Shown here: positions 36,924 to 46,239 of the stretch, piece after piece | Layout of the letters: each line of letters starts with the position of its first letter | Position numbering within the stretch: position 1 is the stretch's first letter | DNA from: Paraburkholderia aspalathi | Lineage (GTDB): Bacteria > Pseudomonadota > Gammaproteobacteria > Burkholderiales > Burkholderiaceae | Assembly (NCBI RefSeq): GCF_900116445.1 | Contig: NZ_FPBH01000008.1 | Span: forward strand, 124,001-188,000 | Length of the DNA stretch: 64,000 nucleotides | Reading direction: 5' to 3' | Position numbers and translations under genes: made by a program | The notes under the pieces: model-generated | What the model saw: the letters and a program-made list of their open reading frames with translations, nothing else | The model's database searches: none | What the model was told of the DNA's origin: nothing

Positions 36924-37442
36924 TCAGAATGTATCTTTGGCCATGCGGCGGCGCTTCTCCAAAACTGCGATGTTGAGGTCGGGGCGTTGCGCGGCCTTGA
37001 GGACGCAGGCGGGCACACGGTCGAGCAGAGGCATGTTGGCCCGAGCCTCGAGGCGCAGGGCGCTGGGGCTTTGACCGGTGATGTCACGGAAGATGCGGCC
37101 GAAAGTGCCGAGGCTCTCCCAGCCGGTGGCGAAGGCAATTTCCGTGATGCCGAGCTCGGTGTCGCGCAGGAGGGTGGTGGCCTGCTCGATGCGCCGCGTC
37201 AGCAGGTAGCGGTGCGGTGGGAGGCCGAAGGCCCGCTTGAAGGAGCGCGCGAAATGGGCCTCGGAGACGCCGCTGACCTCGGCGAGGCGCTTGACGGGCC
37301 AGGCCTCGTGCGCGGCGGCGTCCATGCGGTCCTTGGCGCGTAGCAGGCGGCGCAGCAGGGCCGGGTCTTGCAACGCGTCGGCGCCAACCGGTGTGGCGCA
37401 CGAGGCAAGCGGCTGGGCGTGATGGTCTTCGCGACGGGGCAT
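36924..37442 (-). CDS. AraC-family regulator (HTH-only type)
   Basis: 172 residues. The double helix-turn-helix occupies about 30-130 (PVKRLAEVSGVSEAHFARSFKRAFGLPPHRYLLTRRIEQATTLLRDTELGITEIAFATGWESLGTFGRIFRDITGQSPSALR). There is no separate ligand domain, only a C-terminal tail. It heads the three-gene unit with the VOC and membrane proteins. Confidence 0.85.
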   Translation of the reverse strand: MPRREDHHAQPLASCATPVGADALQDPALLRRLLRAKDRMDAAAHEAWPVKRLAEVSGVSEAHFARSFKRAFGLPPHRYLLTRRIEQATTLLRDTELGITEIAFATGWESLGTFGRIFRDITGQSPSALRLEARANMPLLDRVPACVLKAAQRPDLNIAVLEKRRRMAKDTF

Positions 37443-37546
37443 GAGGTCCGAGGGGGCCGAAGGTATCCGGCTAGTTTAGGCTCAACACGGGTACCCGCAA
37501 AGCGGCGCACTGGCGCCCGCCGATGTGTGTCTTGGCGTATCGACTC

Positions 37547-38431
37547 TCAGACCTTGGACAACATCCATTCCCGGAACCGCTTCAACCCCGGTTGTGTTTT
37601 CATGCGCCCCGGGAAATAGCAGAGATAGTGTCCATGATCGACGTCGATCGGGGCCGTCAGCGGCTCGACAAGCGTGCCAGCGGCGAGATTGTCGCGCACG
37701 AGAAAGGCTGGGATGAGCGCTAGTCCCAGACCGGCCTGAGCTGCCTGGATCAGCACGGAGTATTGCTCGAAGCGCGGGCCCGCAAGCACATGCATGTCGC
37801 GCACATCGTAGAACTCGGCCCATTGACTCCATACCTGTTCAGCCTGGCTGTGCAGCAGTCGGGGCACGCGCGCGGCATCCTGCAACCGGCGCAACGCATA
37901 CTTTTGCTGACATTCAGGCGCGCAGACCAACAGAAAAGTACGCCCGTCGATGTAATCGCATTGGACGCCCTCCCAACTTCCATCGCCATAGCGGATAGCC
38001 GCGTCCAGATCCAACGGAAACGGATCGCCGTGCGCCAGGTGCCGGCTGAAGCTGATCGTGAGTCCCGGGGTGCTTGAAAGGAATTCCGGTAGCCGGGGAA
38101 TCAGCCATTTGGTCGTGAACGTCGGCACGCTCGCGATCGTCAGCACGTCGCTCTGCCCGGCGGCGCTCATGAGTTCGAGCGACGCGTTGCCCAGGTCTCG
38201 CAACGGGGTGGCCACGCGCGCGAGGTAAAGGCCGCCCGCCCGGGTGAGCGCAAGATTGCGGCCGTCCCGAATGAAAAGCTGCACACCGAATGAATCTTCC
38301 AGGCTGGCGATCTGCCGGCTGACTGCGCTCGGCGTCAGTCCCAGTTCGCGCGCTGCTCTCGAGAAGTTCAGATGCTTGGCGGAGCTCGTGAAGGCGAGTA
38401 ATTCGGTGAGGTTCGGGTAAAGGTGTTTCAT
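37547..38431 (-). CDS. LysR-family regulator (GcvA-like)
   Basis: 294 residues from the ATG giving MKHLYPNLTELLAFTSSAKHLNFSRAARELGLTPSAVSRQIASLEDSFGVQLFIRDGRNLALTRAG, the GcvA/AmpR branch. A substrate-binding domain follows. It is divergent from the polyamine/phosphonate-type ABC operon across 167 bases and is its likely regulator. Confidence 0.86.
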   Translation of the reverse strand: MKHLYPNLTELLAFTSSAKHLNFSRAARELGLTPSAVSRQIASLEDSFGVQLFIRDGRNLALTRAGGLYLARVATPLRDLGNASLELMSAAGQSDVLTIASVPTFTTKWLIPRLPEFLSSTPGLTISFSRHLAHGDPFPLDLDAAIRYGDGSWEGVQCDYIDGRTFLLVCAPECQQKYALRRLQDAARVPRLLHSQAEQVWSQWAEFYDVRDMHVLAGPRFEQYSVLIQAAQAGLGLALIPAFLVRDNLAAGTLVEPLTAPIDVDHGHYLCYFPGRMKTQPGLKRFREWMLSKV

Positions 38432-38598
38432 CGTTCTGGCGTCGAAGTATTCCGGATGCGCACAGCGCAATGCGTGTTTTGTACGTTTTTTTCATGACGA
38501 CGCCATGTCGCATCCGCACACTTGCAAGCAAATCGAAATCTTGCGCCCCGTCCTGTCAGGGCGCGCGGGTTTCCATCCGTTTCACTAGGAAAGCTTGC

Positions 38599-39450
38599 AT
38601 GCAAACGCCTGCCGCACCGGTCATCCAGCCCCATGTTCCCGCTCGTCACAGCAGCGGGCGCTTTGCGTCGATCCAGCGCGTCGTCTTTCAGGCCGTAGTG
38701 GTGCTCTTCGCGATCTATATGCTGCTGCCGATCGCTCTGCTGCTGATCGGCGCGTTCGGTGAAACGTGGACCAACACAATGCTGCCGACCGGCGTCACCG
38801 GACACTGGTTCGCCGACCTTGCCGCCAACGCGAGTTTCCGCCGTGCTTTCGGCGTGAGCCTGATGGTCGCCCTGGCCTGCTGTTGCGCGACTGCCGTGAT
38901 CGGTTTGCCGCTCGCGTATGCGCTGCACTACCACTCGCTCTCCGGGCGCGGCATGACCGCGCGGCTGGTCGCGTTGCTGCCGGTCGGGGTGCCGGCGCTC
39001 ACGCTGGGCTTCGGTTACATCGCCATCTTCAGCGGCGACACGCTGCCATGGCTCGGATCGTTGTCGTTGCTGATTGCTGCCCATACGGTGCTGACTTTGC
39101 CGTACCTCACGCAAACACTGCTTAGCGACTTGCGCCACCTCGACATCGCGCGCCTCGAAGCCTGCGCTGCGACGCTCGGCGCCACGCCGCTGCGGCAGTT
39201 CTTCACGATCGTTTTGCCCAACCTCCGGCAGAGCCTGTTCTCGGGACTCGTCATGGTGGCCGCACTGTCGATCGGAGAATTTCAGGTGTCCAACCTGATC
39301 GCCGGTTTTCGCTACCGGAACTATCCGGTCGTGTTGCTGCAGGCGTTTTACGGCGCGACCGGCATGGCGTGTGCCGCCACCGTGGTGCTGCTTTGCCTAG
39401 CGGTGATCGCGACCCTGGTATCGATCAACACTGTCCGACGACTGAAGTAA
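38599..39450 (+). CDS. ABC transporter permease (PotC/PhnV type)
   Basis: 283 residues from the ATG with AGGA upstream. Six membrane segments. The EAA coupling loop is LEACAATLGATPLRQFFTIVLPNLRQSLFSG. It belongs to the family of spermidine/putrescine, iron and 2-aminoethylphosphonate permeases. First gene of a permease-ATPase-binding protein-permease-TIGR00725 operon; the ATPase starts four bases after its stop. Confidence 0.85.
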   Translation: MQTPAAPVIQPHVPARHSSGRFASIQRVVFQAVVVLFAIYMLLPIALLLIGAFGETWTNTMLPTGVTGHWFADLAANASFRRAFGVSLMVALACCCATAVIGLPLAYALHYHSLSGRGMTARLVALLPVGVPALTLGFGYIAIFSGDTLPWLGSLSLLIAAHTVLTLPYLTQTLLSDLRHLDIARLEACAATLGATPLRQFFTIVLPNLRQSLFSGLVMVAALSIGEFQVSNLIAGFRYRNYPVVLLQAFYGATGMACAATVVLLCLAVIATLVSINTVRRLK

Positions 39451-39454
39451 AACG

Positions 39455-40501
39455 ATGAGCCTCCATTTCGACAACGTGAGCTTTACTTATCCCGGCGCGC
39501 AACACGGTATCGAAGCCGTCACGCTGTCGGTCACGCCGGGCGAACTGGTCGCGGTGATGGGCCGCAGCGGTTCCGGCAAGTCGACAATCCTGCGCTTGAC
39601 CGCGGGTCTGCTGGACGGCTATCGAGGACGCATCGCGATCGACGGGCGCGATGTGGCGGGCGTTCCGGTGTGGCGCCGCGAGGTCGGCATGGTGTTCCAG
39701 CAATACGCGCTTTTCCCGCATCTGAACGTGCTGGACAACGTGGCCTACGGGCTGCGGATGCGCGGCATCGATGCTGCGAAACGCCGGGCTCGCGCGCTCG
39801 ACATGCTCGAACGGGTCGGTCTTGGCGAACACGCCGCGCGGCGTACGACCTTGCTGTCGGGCGGCCAACAGCAGCGTGTCGCGCTGGCTCGCGCGCTGGC
39901 GTTCGAACCGAAGGTGCTGCTGCTCGACGAACCGCTTGCCGCGCTCGACGCAGGCATCCGCCAGCAGCTGCGCGACGAGATTCGCACGCTGCAGCGCGCA
40001 TGCGGCGCCACCACCTTGCTGGTCACGCACGATCAGGACGAAGCGTTGAGTCTTGCGGACCGCGTGGCCGTGGTCGACGGCGGGCGTGTCTTGCAGGTGG
40101 ATACGCCCGAGCGTCTCTACGAGCAACCGGTATCGACGCAGGTCGCACGCTTCGTCGGTCATTCGAGCGTGATGCCGGGGCGCGTGATTGCGAACGGCAC
40201 GGTCGACGTTTCCTTTGCGCTGCTGTCCGCCGATACCCGTGCTTTCCGTCCCGGCGACCAGGTCGAGGTGCTGCTTCGTCCCGAGCACGTGCAGCCCGAT
40301 CCGCCAGCGGACGCTGTCAACCGGCTCGCCGGCCGCCGCGCCGAGGTGCGCTACTTCGGCGCGACGTGCCGCTACGACTTCGTTCCGGATTCCACGCAGA
40401 AGCCGCTTCTGTGCGAAGGGCGCCGTCTTGCCGAACACTCTATCGCGATCGACCCCGAGCACCTGCGCGTACTGCCCGCGCAGACCAGTCAATTTTGCTA
40501 A
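39455..40501 (+). CDS. ABC transporter ATPase (PotA/PhnT type)
   Basis: 348 residues. Walker A is GRSGSGKST, the signature LSGGQQQRVALARAL, Walker B VLLLDEPLAALD, and the switch His is in LLVTHDQDEAL. A C-terminal TOBE-like domain follows (from about 240; FRPGDQVEVLLRPEHVQ). This is the layout of polyamine, iron and phosphonate importers. It pairs with both permeases of the operon. Confidence 0.9.
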   Translation: MSLHFDNVSFTYPGAQHGIEAVTLSVTPGELVAVMGRSGSGKSTILRLTAGLLDGYRGRIAIDGRDVAGVPVWRREVGMVFQQYALFPHLNVLDNVAYGLRMRGIDAAKRRARALDMLERVGLGEHAARRTTLLSGGQQQRVALARALAFEPKVLLLDEPLAALDAGIRQQLRDEIRTLQRACGATTLLVTHDQDEALSLADRVAVVDGGRVLQVDTPERLYEQPVSTQVARFVGHSSVMPGRVIANGTVDVSFALLSADTRAFRPGDQVEVLLRPEHVQPDPPADAVNRLAGRRAEVRYFGATCRYDFVPDSTQKPLLCEGRRLAEHSIAIDPEHLRVLPAQTSQFC

Positions 40502-40531
40502 TTCACCTTCCTTGTTTGACGGAGAACCAGA

Positions 40532-41632
40532 ATGTTTGCAGGGCTTAGTCTTTTGTCGCGAGTCCGCCGCATCGCCACAGTTGTTTGTGCGTTGTCGGCA
40601 CTGACTGCCGCGTCTGGCGCTCATGCCGCGCCGGCCGCACCGCTTTACCCCGGAGAAGAAGCGTTGTACGCGAAGGCGGCGGATGAAGGGCTCGTCGTGT
40701 CGTTCGACACCGGTCCCGAATGGGCCAACTGGAAGGCGCTGTTCGCCGAGTTCAGAAAGCGCTATCCGAAGGTCGAGATTACGTACAACGACATCGGCTC
40801 GGCGGCGACCGTGGTGGCGCTCGACAAGTCGCGGCGGCGTCCGCAGGCCGACACTGCGTACTACTTTGCAGCCTCCGCGCTGGACGCCGTCAACAAGGAC
40901 GTGGTGGCGCCGTTCAAGCCGCTCAATTTCGACAAACTGCCGCCGGTGTTTCGCGAGCGCGACGGCCGCTGGTTCACGGTCCATTCGTTGAACATTGCCC
41001 TGCTGGTCAACCGGAAACTGATCAAGGACGTCCCGCAAGGTTGGGCCGATCTGCTCAAGCCTGAGTACCGTAACTCGGTGGTCTATCTGGATCCGCGTTC
41101 GACCGGCCAGGGGCAGGTCGCGGTCTTTGCTGCGGCTTATGCGTTCGGCGGTAGCGTCGACAATCCGAAGCCGGGTGCCGACTTTTTCGGCAAGTTGCGC
41201 GAAGCGGGCAACGTGATGCGTGTCGAAGGCACCACTCCCTACGCGAAGTTCGTCAAGGGCGAGATTCCGATCCTGATCGGCTACGAAAACGACGGCCTCA
41301 AGGCGAAGTACGCCGACGGTATGGGCGACGCCGTCGAAGTCGTGATCCCGAAGGAAGCCACGGTGTCCGCACCGTACGCCATGAGTCTCGTGAAGGACGG
41401 CCCGAATCAGAATGCGGCGCGTCTGTGGTTGAACCTCGTCATGAGCGACGTCGGCCAGGCGCTGTTCGCGCAAGGGTATGTGCGTCCCGCTGTGCCTGAC
41501 GTGCAACTCTCCGCGGACATCCGCGCGAAGATGCCCGACGTGCCGCAGATGCATCCGCTCGACGTAGTCAAAGCCGCCGCGAAGAAAGCGGAAGTCGACC
41601 AGTTGTGGGCGCAGGCAGCGCTCGCGAAATAA
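40532..41632 (+). CDS. ABC transporter periplasmic binding protein (family 1, polyamine/iron/AEP-like)
   Basis: 366 residues with a signal peptide ending near ASGAHAAPAAP. The mature chain has a type-2 periplasmic fold (LVVSFDTGPEWANWKALFAEFRKRYPKVEITYNDIGSAATVVALDKSR, FTVHSLNIALLVNRKLIKDVPQGWADLLKPEYRNSVVYLDPRSTGQGQ). The family covers thiamine, iron, polyamine and aminoethylphosphonate receptors. No phosphonate-cleaving gene lies nearby, so the ligand is open. Confidence 0.85.
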   Translation: MFAGLSLLSRVRRIATVVCALSALTAASGAHAAPAAPLYPGEEALYAKAADEGLVVSFDTGPEWANWKALFAEFRKRYPKVEITYNDIGSAATVVALDKSRRRPQADTAYYFAASALDAVNKDVVAPFKPLNFDKLPPVFRERDGRWFTVHSLNIALLVNRKLIKDVPQGWADLLKPEYRNSVVYLDPRSTGQGQVAVFAAAYAFGGSVDNPKPGADFFGKLREAGNVMRVEGTTPYAKFVKGEIPILIGYENDGLKAKYADGMGDAVEVVIPKEATVSAPYAMSLVKDGPNQNAARLWLNLVMSDVGQALFAQGYVRPAVPDVQLSADIRAKMPDVPQMHPLDVVKAAAKKAEVDQLWAQAALAK

Positions 41633-41642
41633 GGTGCGGCAG

Positions 41643-42473
41643 ATGGGGACTTCCTCGATGAACGAAGGGCTCGCGCGGCGCTTCGGCGCGGTTCCGGCGG
41701 GCCTCCTTCTCGCCCTGTTCTTTGCGCTGCCGCTCGGCGCATTGCTGGTCTCAGCGGCTGAGGGGAACGGCGCGGCCTTCGTGCGCCTCGCCCATGATCC
41801 GCTGGTGGTCAGTGCGCTCGGTCACTCGCTCGCGCTGGCGTTCGCTGCCGGCACCGTGTCGCTGGCGGTGGGGCTGCCGCTTGCGATGGTGCTGGCCGGA
41901 CAGCCGCCGCAGCGGCGCGGCTGGTTGCTCGCGTTGCTCGGCGTGCCGTTGGCGTTTTCCGGTCTGGTGATTGCGTACGGCTTCATTCTTGCCTTCGGCC
42001 GCGCCGGTTTCGTGACGAGCATCGTCGCTCGACTCGGCGCCGACCCGGCCGCGGTCGGAGCGCTGATCTATACGAGCGCGGGACTGGTTGCGGCTTACGC
42101 GTACTACCTGATTCCACGCGTAGCGCTGATGCTTTATCCGGCGATCGCCAACCTGGACCGCCGTCCGATCGAAGCCGCGCTGACACTGGGCGCATCACCG
42201 CTGCGGGCGCTCTTCGACGTGGCGTTGCGGGAACTGTGGCCTTCGATCGCCGCGGCCTGGTGCCTCGTTACGTCGATTGCACTGGGAACCTACGGTACTG
42301 CACTCGCGCTCGCCGGGACGCAGATCAACATCCTGCCGCTACTGATGTACCTGAAACTTTCAGACGGACAGACGGATTTCCCGCAGGCAGCCGCGCTTTC
42401 GCTGGTGTTGATGGCGGTTTGTACGTGCGTTCTGGCACTAGGAGAATGCCTTGCACGGCAACGACGATACTGA
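41643..42473 (+). CDS. ABC transporter permease (PotB/PhnU type)
   Basis: 276 residues from the ATG with AAGG upstream; a GTG three codons earlier and an ATG five codons later are alternatives. Six membrane segments. The EAA loop is IEAALTLGASPLRALFDVALRELWPSIAAA. It is the partner of the first permease. Its last 23 bases overlap the following TIGR00725 gene. Confidence 0.85.
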   Translation: MGTSSMNEGLARRFGAVPAGLLLALFFALPLGALLVSAAEGNGAAFVRLAHDPLVVSALGHSLALAFAAGTVSLAVGLPLAMVLAGQPPQRRGWLLALLGVPLAFSGLVIAYGFILAFGRAGFVTSIVARLGADPAAVGALIYTSAGLVAAYAYYLIPRVALMLYPAIANLDRRPIEAALTLGASPLRALFDVALRELWPSIAAAWCLVTSIALGTYGTALALAGTQINILPLLMYLKLSDGQTDFPQAAALSLVLMAVCTCVLALGECLARQRRY

Positions 42474-43020
42474 ATGGTCCAACGCAGCGTATCTGGCGCT
42501 GCAGAGATTGGCGGTTCACCAGACGGGGCCGATGCGGCATGCGATGCCGGTTGGATTGATCGGTCCAAGGGAAGCCACACCGGAACAACTGCAGGCGGCG
42601 AGAAGCCTGAGCTACGCGTTAGCGGGCACCGGCATGACGATCCTCTGCGGTGGCAAAGGCGGGGTGATGGAAGCGGCCGCATTCGGCGCGAAACGCGCGG
42701 GCGGCATCGTGGTCGGCCTGCTGCCCGAGGACGATGCGAACGAGGCCAATCCGTTTCTTACCGTGGCGCTGCCGACCGGATTAGGTATTACACGAAATGC
42801 GTTGATTGCGCGCGCCTCGCTCTGTCTCATCGCGATTGGGGGCGGGCTGGGCACGTTGTCAGAGATGGCGCTTGGCCTGCAATGGAACAAGCCCGTCTTC
42901 ACCCTGCTAGGCGCACCTTTGGTACGGGGGGCCGAGGTGTTCGACGATGTTGATACGCTCGTCGCCAGTGTGGCGAACTGGCTTGTAGCCGCGAGACAGA
43001 CGCAAACAGCCAAAGAATGA
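42451..43020 (+). CDS. TIGR00725-family protein (LOG/lysine-decarboxylase-like Rossmann fold)
   Basis: 189 residues from a TTG with AGGAGA upstream, inside the end of the permease gene. The Rossmann fold has the family loops GPREATPEQLQAARSLSYALAGTGMTILCGGKGGVMEAAAFGAKRAGG and TRNALIARASLCLIAIGGGLGTLSEMALG. LOG proteins release cytokinin base from nucleotides, while TIGR00725 members lack a proven reaction and some relatives carry molybdenum cofactor. Coupling to an ABC importer hints at processing a nucleotide-like import. Confidence 0.75.
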   Translation: MHGNDDTEWSNAAYLALQRLAVHQTGPMRHAMPVGLIGPREATPEQLQAARSLSYALAGTGMTILCGGKGGVMEAAAFGAKRAGGIVVGLLPEDDANEANPFLTVALPTGLGITRNALIARASLCLIAIGGGLGTLSEMALGLQWNKPVFTLLGAPLVRGAEVFDDVDTLVASVANWLVAARQTQTAKE

Positions 43021-43123
43021 AACGGAATACGGGCGCGAGTCACCGGCTCGCGTCCGAGGTTCCGATGTAACAGGCATCTCAATCAGTTTGATCACTTCTC
43101 TCTAATAAATAGACATCCTTATC

Positions 43124-44326
43124 ATGATGAAAAAAACCACCGTTACATTACTCGCGATGAGCAGCCTGTCGCTCACCGCATACGCGCAGAGCAGCGTGAC
43201 CCTGTACGGGATTGTCGACGCGGGTCTTGGCTATACGAGCGGCCAACGCGTCGTGCAGACCAAGGGCGCGGCAGGCAAGCCGGCCGTCTACAGCAATGGA
43301 TCGAGTTATGGGTTTGCGAGCGGTACCTGGTCAGGCGATCGCTGGGGGCTGAAGGGCAACGAAGACCTGGGTGACGGCCTGTCGGCGGTGTTCCAGTTGG
43401 AGAACGGCTTTAACATCGGTACGGGGCAGCTCGGTCAGGGCGGCCGCGAGTTTGGTCGTCAGGCATGGATGGGATTGTCGAGCACCAGACTCGGCAAGCT
43501 CACGCTGGGTCGCCAGTACGATCCGATCGTCGACTTCGTCGGCACCATCAGCGCGGGCACCTTCCTGACGGGCATGGGCGCGCACCCCGGCGATCTGGAT
43601 AACATCGACAATCAGGCGCGCGAGAGCAACTCGATCAAGTACACGAGCCCGGTATTTTCGGGGCTTCAGTTCGGCGCACTGTACGGTTTCGGCGGTCAGG
43701 CGGGCAGCGTCAAGAACCAGAACACGTGGAGCCTGGGCGGCCAATACACGCATGGTCCGTTCGCCATCGGCGCGGCCTATATGCAGGCAACCAATGCTTA
43801 CGGGGCCAATGGCGGCGCCTGGACCAGCGCGTATGACGGCACATTCGCTTCGTCGATCAACGAAGGCTTTGCGTCGGCAAAGAGCCAGCAGATCATTGCA
43901 GCTGCAAGCACATACCAGATCGGCCAGGTGACGCTCGGCGTGTCGTACAGCAATACGCAATACCAGGCCGGCAGCTTCTCGTTGTTCTCCGGCAAAGAGA
44001 CGTTCAACTCGGCGGGCGCGACGGTGTCCTGGCAGGCGACGCCGGCGCTGCGTATCGCCGCAGGTTACGACTACACGCAGGGCAGTTCTATCAAGGGCGA
44101 GTCGGCGCCGAAGTACAACCAGTTCAACCTCGCCTCGTATTACTTCCTGTCGAAGCGCACGGCACTTTACGGCCTCGTCGGCTACCAGAAGGCGAGCGGC
44201 AAGACGCTCGACGCATTCGGCAATACGGTCAGTGCGACCGCTTCGGTTGGCGATGTGGGGAACGGAATTTCGTCGGCAAGCAACGTGCAAACACTCGTTC
44301 GAGTGGGTATCCGGCAGACGTTCTAA
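43124..44326 (+). CDS. Gram-negative porin (Burkholderia OpcP/OmpC type)
   Basis: 400 residues. A signal peptide (MMKKTTVTLLAMSSLSLTAYAQ) precedes SSVTLYGIVDAGLGYTSGQ, the standard first strand. Porin motifs follow (SRWGLKG-type GDRWGLKGNEDLGDGLSAVFQLENGF; GRQAWMGLSSTRLGKLTLGRQYDPIVD), and the chain ends VRVGIRQTF with terminal Phe as needed for outer-membrane assembly. Probably a trimeric 16-strand channel. It lies about 100 bases after the TIGR00725 gene and may serve the same uptake route. Confidence 0.92.
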   Translation: MMKKTTVTLLAMSSLSLTAYAQSSVTLYGIVDAGLGYTSGQRVVQTKGAAGKPAVYSNGSSYGFASGTWSGDRWGLKGNEDLGDGLSAVFQLENGFNIGTGQLGQGGREFGRQAWMGLSSTRLGKLTLGRQYDPIVDFVGTISAGTFLTGMGAHPGDLDNIDNQARESNSIKYTSPVFSGLQFGALYGFGGQAGSVKNQNTWSLGGQYTHGPFAIGAAYMQATNAYGANGGAWTSAYDGTFASSINEGFASAKSQQIIAAASTYQIGQVTLGVSYSNTQYQAGSFSLFSGKETFNSAGATVSWQATPALRIAAGYDYTQGSSIKGESAPKYNQFNLASYYFLSKRTALYGLVGYQKASGKTLDAFGNTVSATASVGDVGNGISSASNVQTLVRVGIRQTF

Positions 44327-44332
44327 GTGTTC

Positions 44333-44351
44333 GGCGGCGCGCGTCGCCGCC
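44333..44351 (+). terminator. GC hairpin after the porin gene
   Basis: GGCGGCG and CGCCGCC pair around CGCGT, seven bases past the porin stop. No T tract follows. Probable 3' structure or weak terminator. Confidence 0.4.
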
Positions 44352-44399
44352 TCGCCAATCGGCGTCACGTAAACCGGATGTCCGACACGCACTTCAAGC

Positions 44400-44424
44400 C
44401 GAGTCGCGGCGCTGCCGCGACTCG
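44400..44424. terminator. strong 11-bp hairpin between porin and protease genes
   Basis: CGAGTCGCGGC and GCCGCGACTCG pair perfectly around a three-base loop. It sits about 75 bases past the porin stop and 186 bases before the protease start. It lacks a T run, so it is termination-like or an mRNA end stabiliser. Confidence 0.45.
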
Positions 44425-44609
44425 CTGCGCCGGCCGCAACCGGACCCCAGGATTAGCACTCCCTGTAATTTCCCCGGCCTCTCCGCTATAAATCATAGTA
44501 GGGGAGGGTCGCGTATTGTCGTACCGGCACGGTCGATACATTCGTGTATCGATCGGCCTGTGATTGCGCGCGCCTGTCCCTGGCATCACGACCGCCATGG
44601 AGGTGCATT

Positions 44610-46070
44610 GTGTTTGCCCCGACTCTCGCGCGCACGTTGCTCCACGCTGCTCTGATAGCGGCGTTTCTCTCCGGCTATCTGTGTCTGCCTCCGACGGCGA
44701 ATGCCGCGGCCGTCGCTCCGCCGCCTGTGAAGGAGAAGCGGGTTCCACCGGCCAGCGCTTCAGCGTCGGTTGACTTCCCTACGATCGTGGAGCGATACGG
44801 ACCAGCCGTCGTGAATATCAGCGCGACGGCCTCTGAGCAAGCATCGTCGGGACCCGCTCCCGCAGTGATCGATGCTGACGATCCCCTTCTTGCCTTCGTC
44901 AAGCATGTGACGCCGAAATCGCAGGCGTCTCAGGACGGTTCGGCGCGCGCCATCACGGGTATGGGCTCAGGTTTTATTGTCACCCCTGACGGCCTCATTC
45001 TGACCACCGCTCACGTGGTGGATCAAGCCGACGAAGTGACGGTCCGACTCACCGATCGACGCGAGTTCAAGGCGAAGGTGCTGGCGGTCGACGCCCAGAG
45101 CGACGTCGCATTGATTCAGATCGATGCCACGAAGCTGCCGACCGTCAAACTTGGCGACTCGTCGCGGGTGCGCGTCGGCGAATCGGTCCTGGCGATCGGC
45201 TCGCCCGACAGCTTCGCGAATACCGTTGCCGCCGGCATTGTCAGCGCCACGTCCCGCACGCTCCAGGATGGACGCAGTTTTCCCTTCTTTCAAACCGATA
45301 TCGTGGCCAACCCGGACAATTCGGGCGGCCCGCTGTTCAACCGTGCCGGCGAGGTGGTCGGCATCGACGTGCAGATTTACGCGGACTCGGACAGGTCCCC
45401 CAGCCTGGCGCTTGCCATTCCGATCAACATGGCGGCCAAGGTGCGATCGCAGGTGCAAGCCGCGCAAGCGACCTCTCCTGGCGGTCTTGGCGTAGAGGTG
45501 CAGGACGTCGGCCCTGGACTCGCCGTGGCCTTCGGCCTGCCGCGACCGGCAGGTGCGCTGGTCAATTCCGTCGCGCCCGGCACAACGGCCGCCGCGAGCG
45601 GCCTCAAGCCTGGCGACGTGATCGTCCGGATCGGCGACAAGCCGATTGATCGCTCGACCGACCTCGGCGAGAACGCAGCCGCTTTGCCGCCCGGGACGAA
45701 AACCACACTCAAGCTGATCCGCAATCGAAGGCCGATGACGCTCACCGTCATGGTCGGCGTGTCCGCGGAAAGCCCCAAAGCTCGACCCGCCGAAGGCGGT
45801 TCAGGGGATCGCCTGGGCTTGAGCATGCATCCGCTGAATGAGGACGAGCGGCGCGCGAACGATCTGGCGGTGGGTCTGATGGTGGACGGCGTTGACGGGG
45901 CGGCGGCAAGCGCCGGCATCCAGCCCGGCGATATCGTCCTGTCGCTCAATGACACGCTGGTCGAAACGCAGGCGGACGTGAGCGCGCTGGAAGCAAAGGC
46001 TGGGAAACAGGTCGCCGTGCTGATCCAGCGCGGTCGCGCGCGCAGTTTTGTTTCGGTCGCGGTTAGATGA
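44610..46070 (+). CDS. periplasmic HtrA/DegP-type serine protease with two PDZ domains
   Basis: 486 residues from a GTG with GGAGGTG upstream. A signal peptide runs to about residue 32 (ends NAAA). The trypsin-like domain has His135 (TTAHVV), Asp165 (QSDVALIQ) and Ser238. The loop around the serine reads NPDNSGGPL, with Asp236 where HtrA proteins normally have Gly (NPGNSGGPL); this touches the oxyanion-hole loop. PDZ1 is about 290-385 (GALVNSVAPGTTAAASGLKPGDVIVRIGDKPI) and PDZ2 about 400-486. Role: periplasmic protein quality control. Activity may be altered by the substitution. Confidence 0.87.
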   Translation: MFAPTLARTLLHAALIAAFLSGYLCLPPTANAAAVAPPPVKEKRVPPASASASVDFPTIVERYGPAVVNISATASEQASSGPAPAVIDADDPLLAFVKHVTPKSQASQDGSARAITGMGSGFIVTPDGLILTTAHVVDQADEVTVRLTDRREFKAKVLAVDAQSDVALIQIDATKLPTVKLGDSSRVRVGESVLAIGSPDSFANTVAAGIVSATSRTLQDGRSFPFFQTDIVANPDNSGGPLFNRAGEVVGIDVQIYADSDRSPSLALAIPINMAAKVRSQVQAAQATSPGGLGVEVQDVGPGLAVAFGLPRPAGALVNSVAPGTTAAASGLKPGDVIVRIGDKPIDRSTDLGENAAALPPGTKTTLKLIRNRRPMTLTVMVGVSAESPKARPAEGGSGDRLGLSMHPLNEDERRANDLAVGLMVDGVDGAAASAGIQPGDIVLSLNDTLVETQADVSALEAKAGKQVAVLIQRGRARSFVSVAVR

Positions 46071-46239
46071 CCAGCAGGCTTGCGCCGCCGCGCATTCCAA
46101 CCAGGGTTAACCCATTCGAAACGAGGCGGCAAAGCACATACAGTTCTGACATACCAGCAGGCTTCAGACGCGGGTAGATCTCCGCCCGGACGTGCCGGGC
46201 GGTGTTTCCTTGGTTCCACGAGATCAAAGGAGATGACAG

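Noticed and set aside
39425..41554. A 709-codon open frame on the minus strand across the ABC operon
   Set aside because: It is antisense to three well-supported ABC genes with clear motifs; its translation is Arg/His-rich and without any domain. High GC makes such antisense frames common.
38599..41632. Naming the ABC operon as a 2-aminoethylphosphonate transporter
   Set aside because: The family also covers polyamine, iron and thiamine importers, and no phosphonatase or transaminase gene is present.
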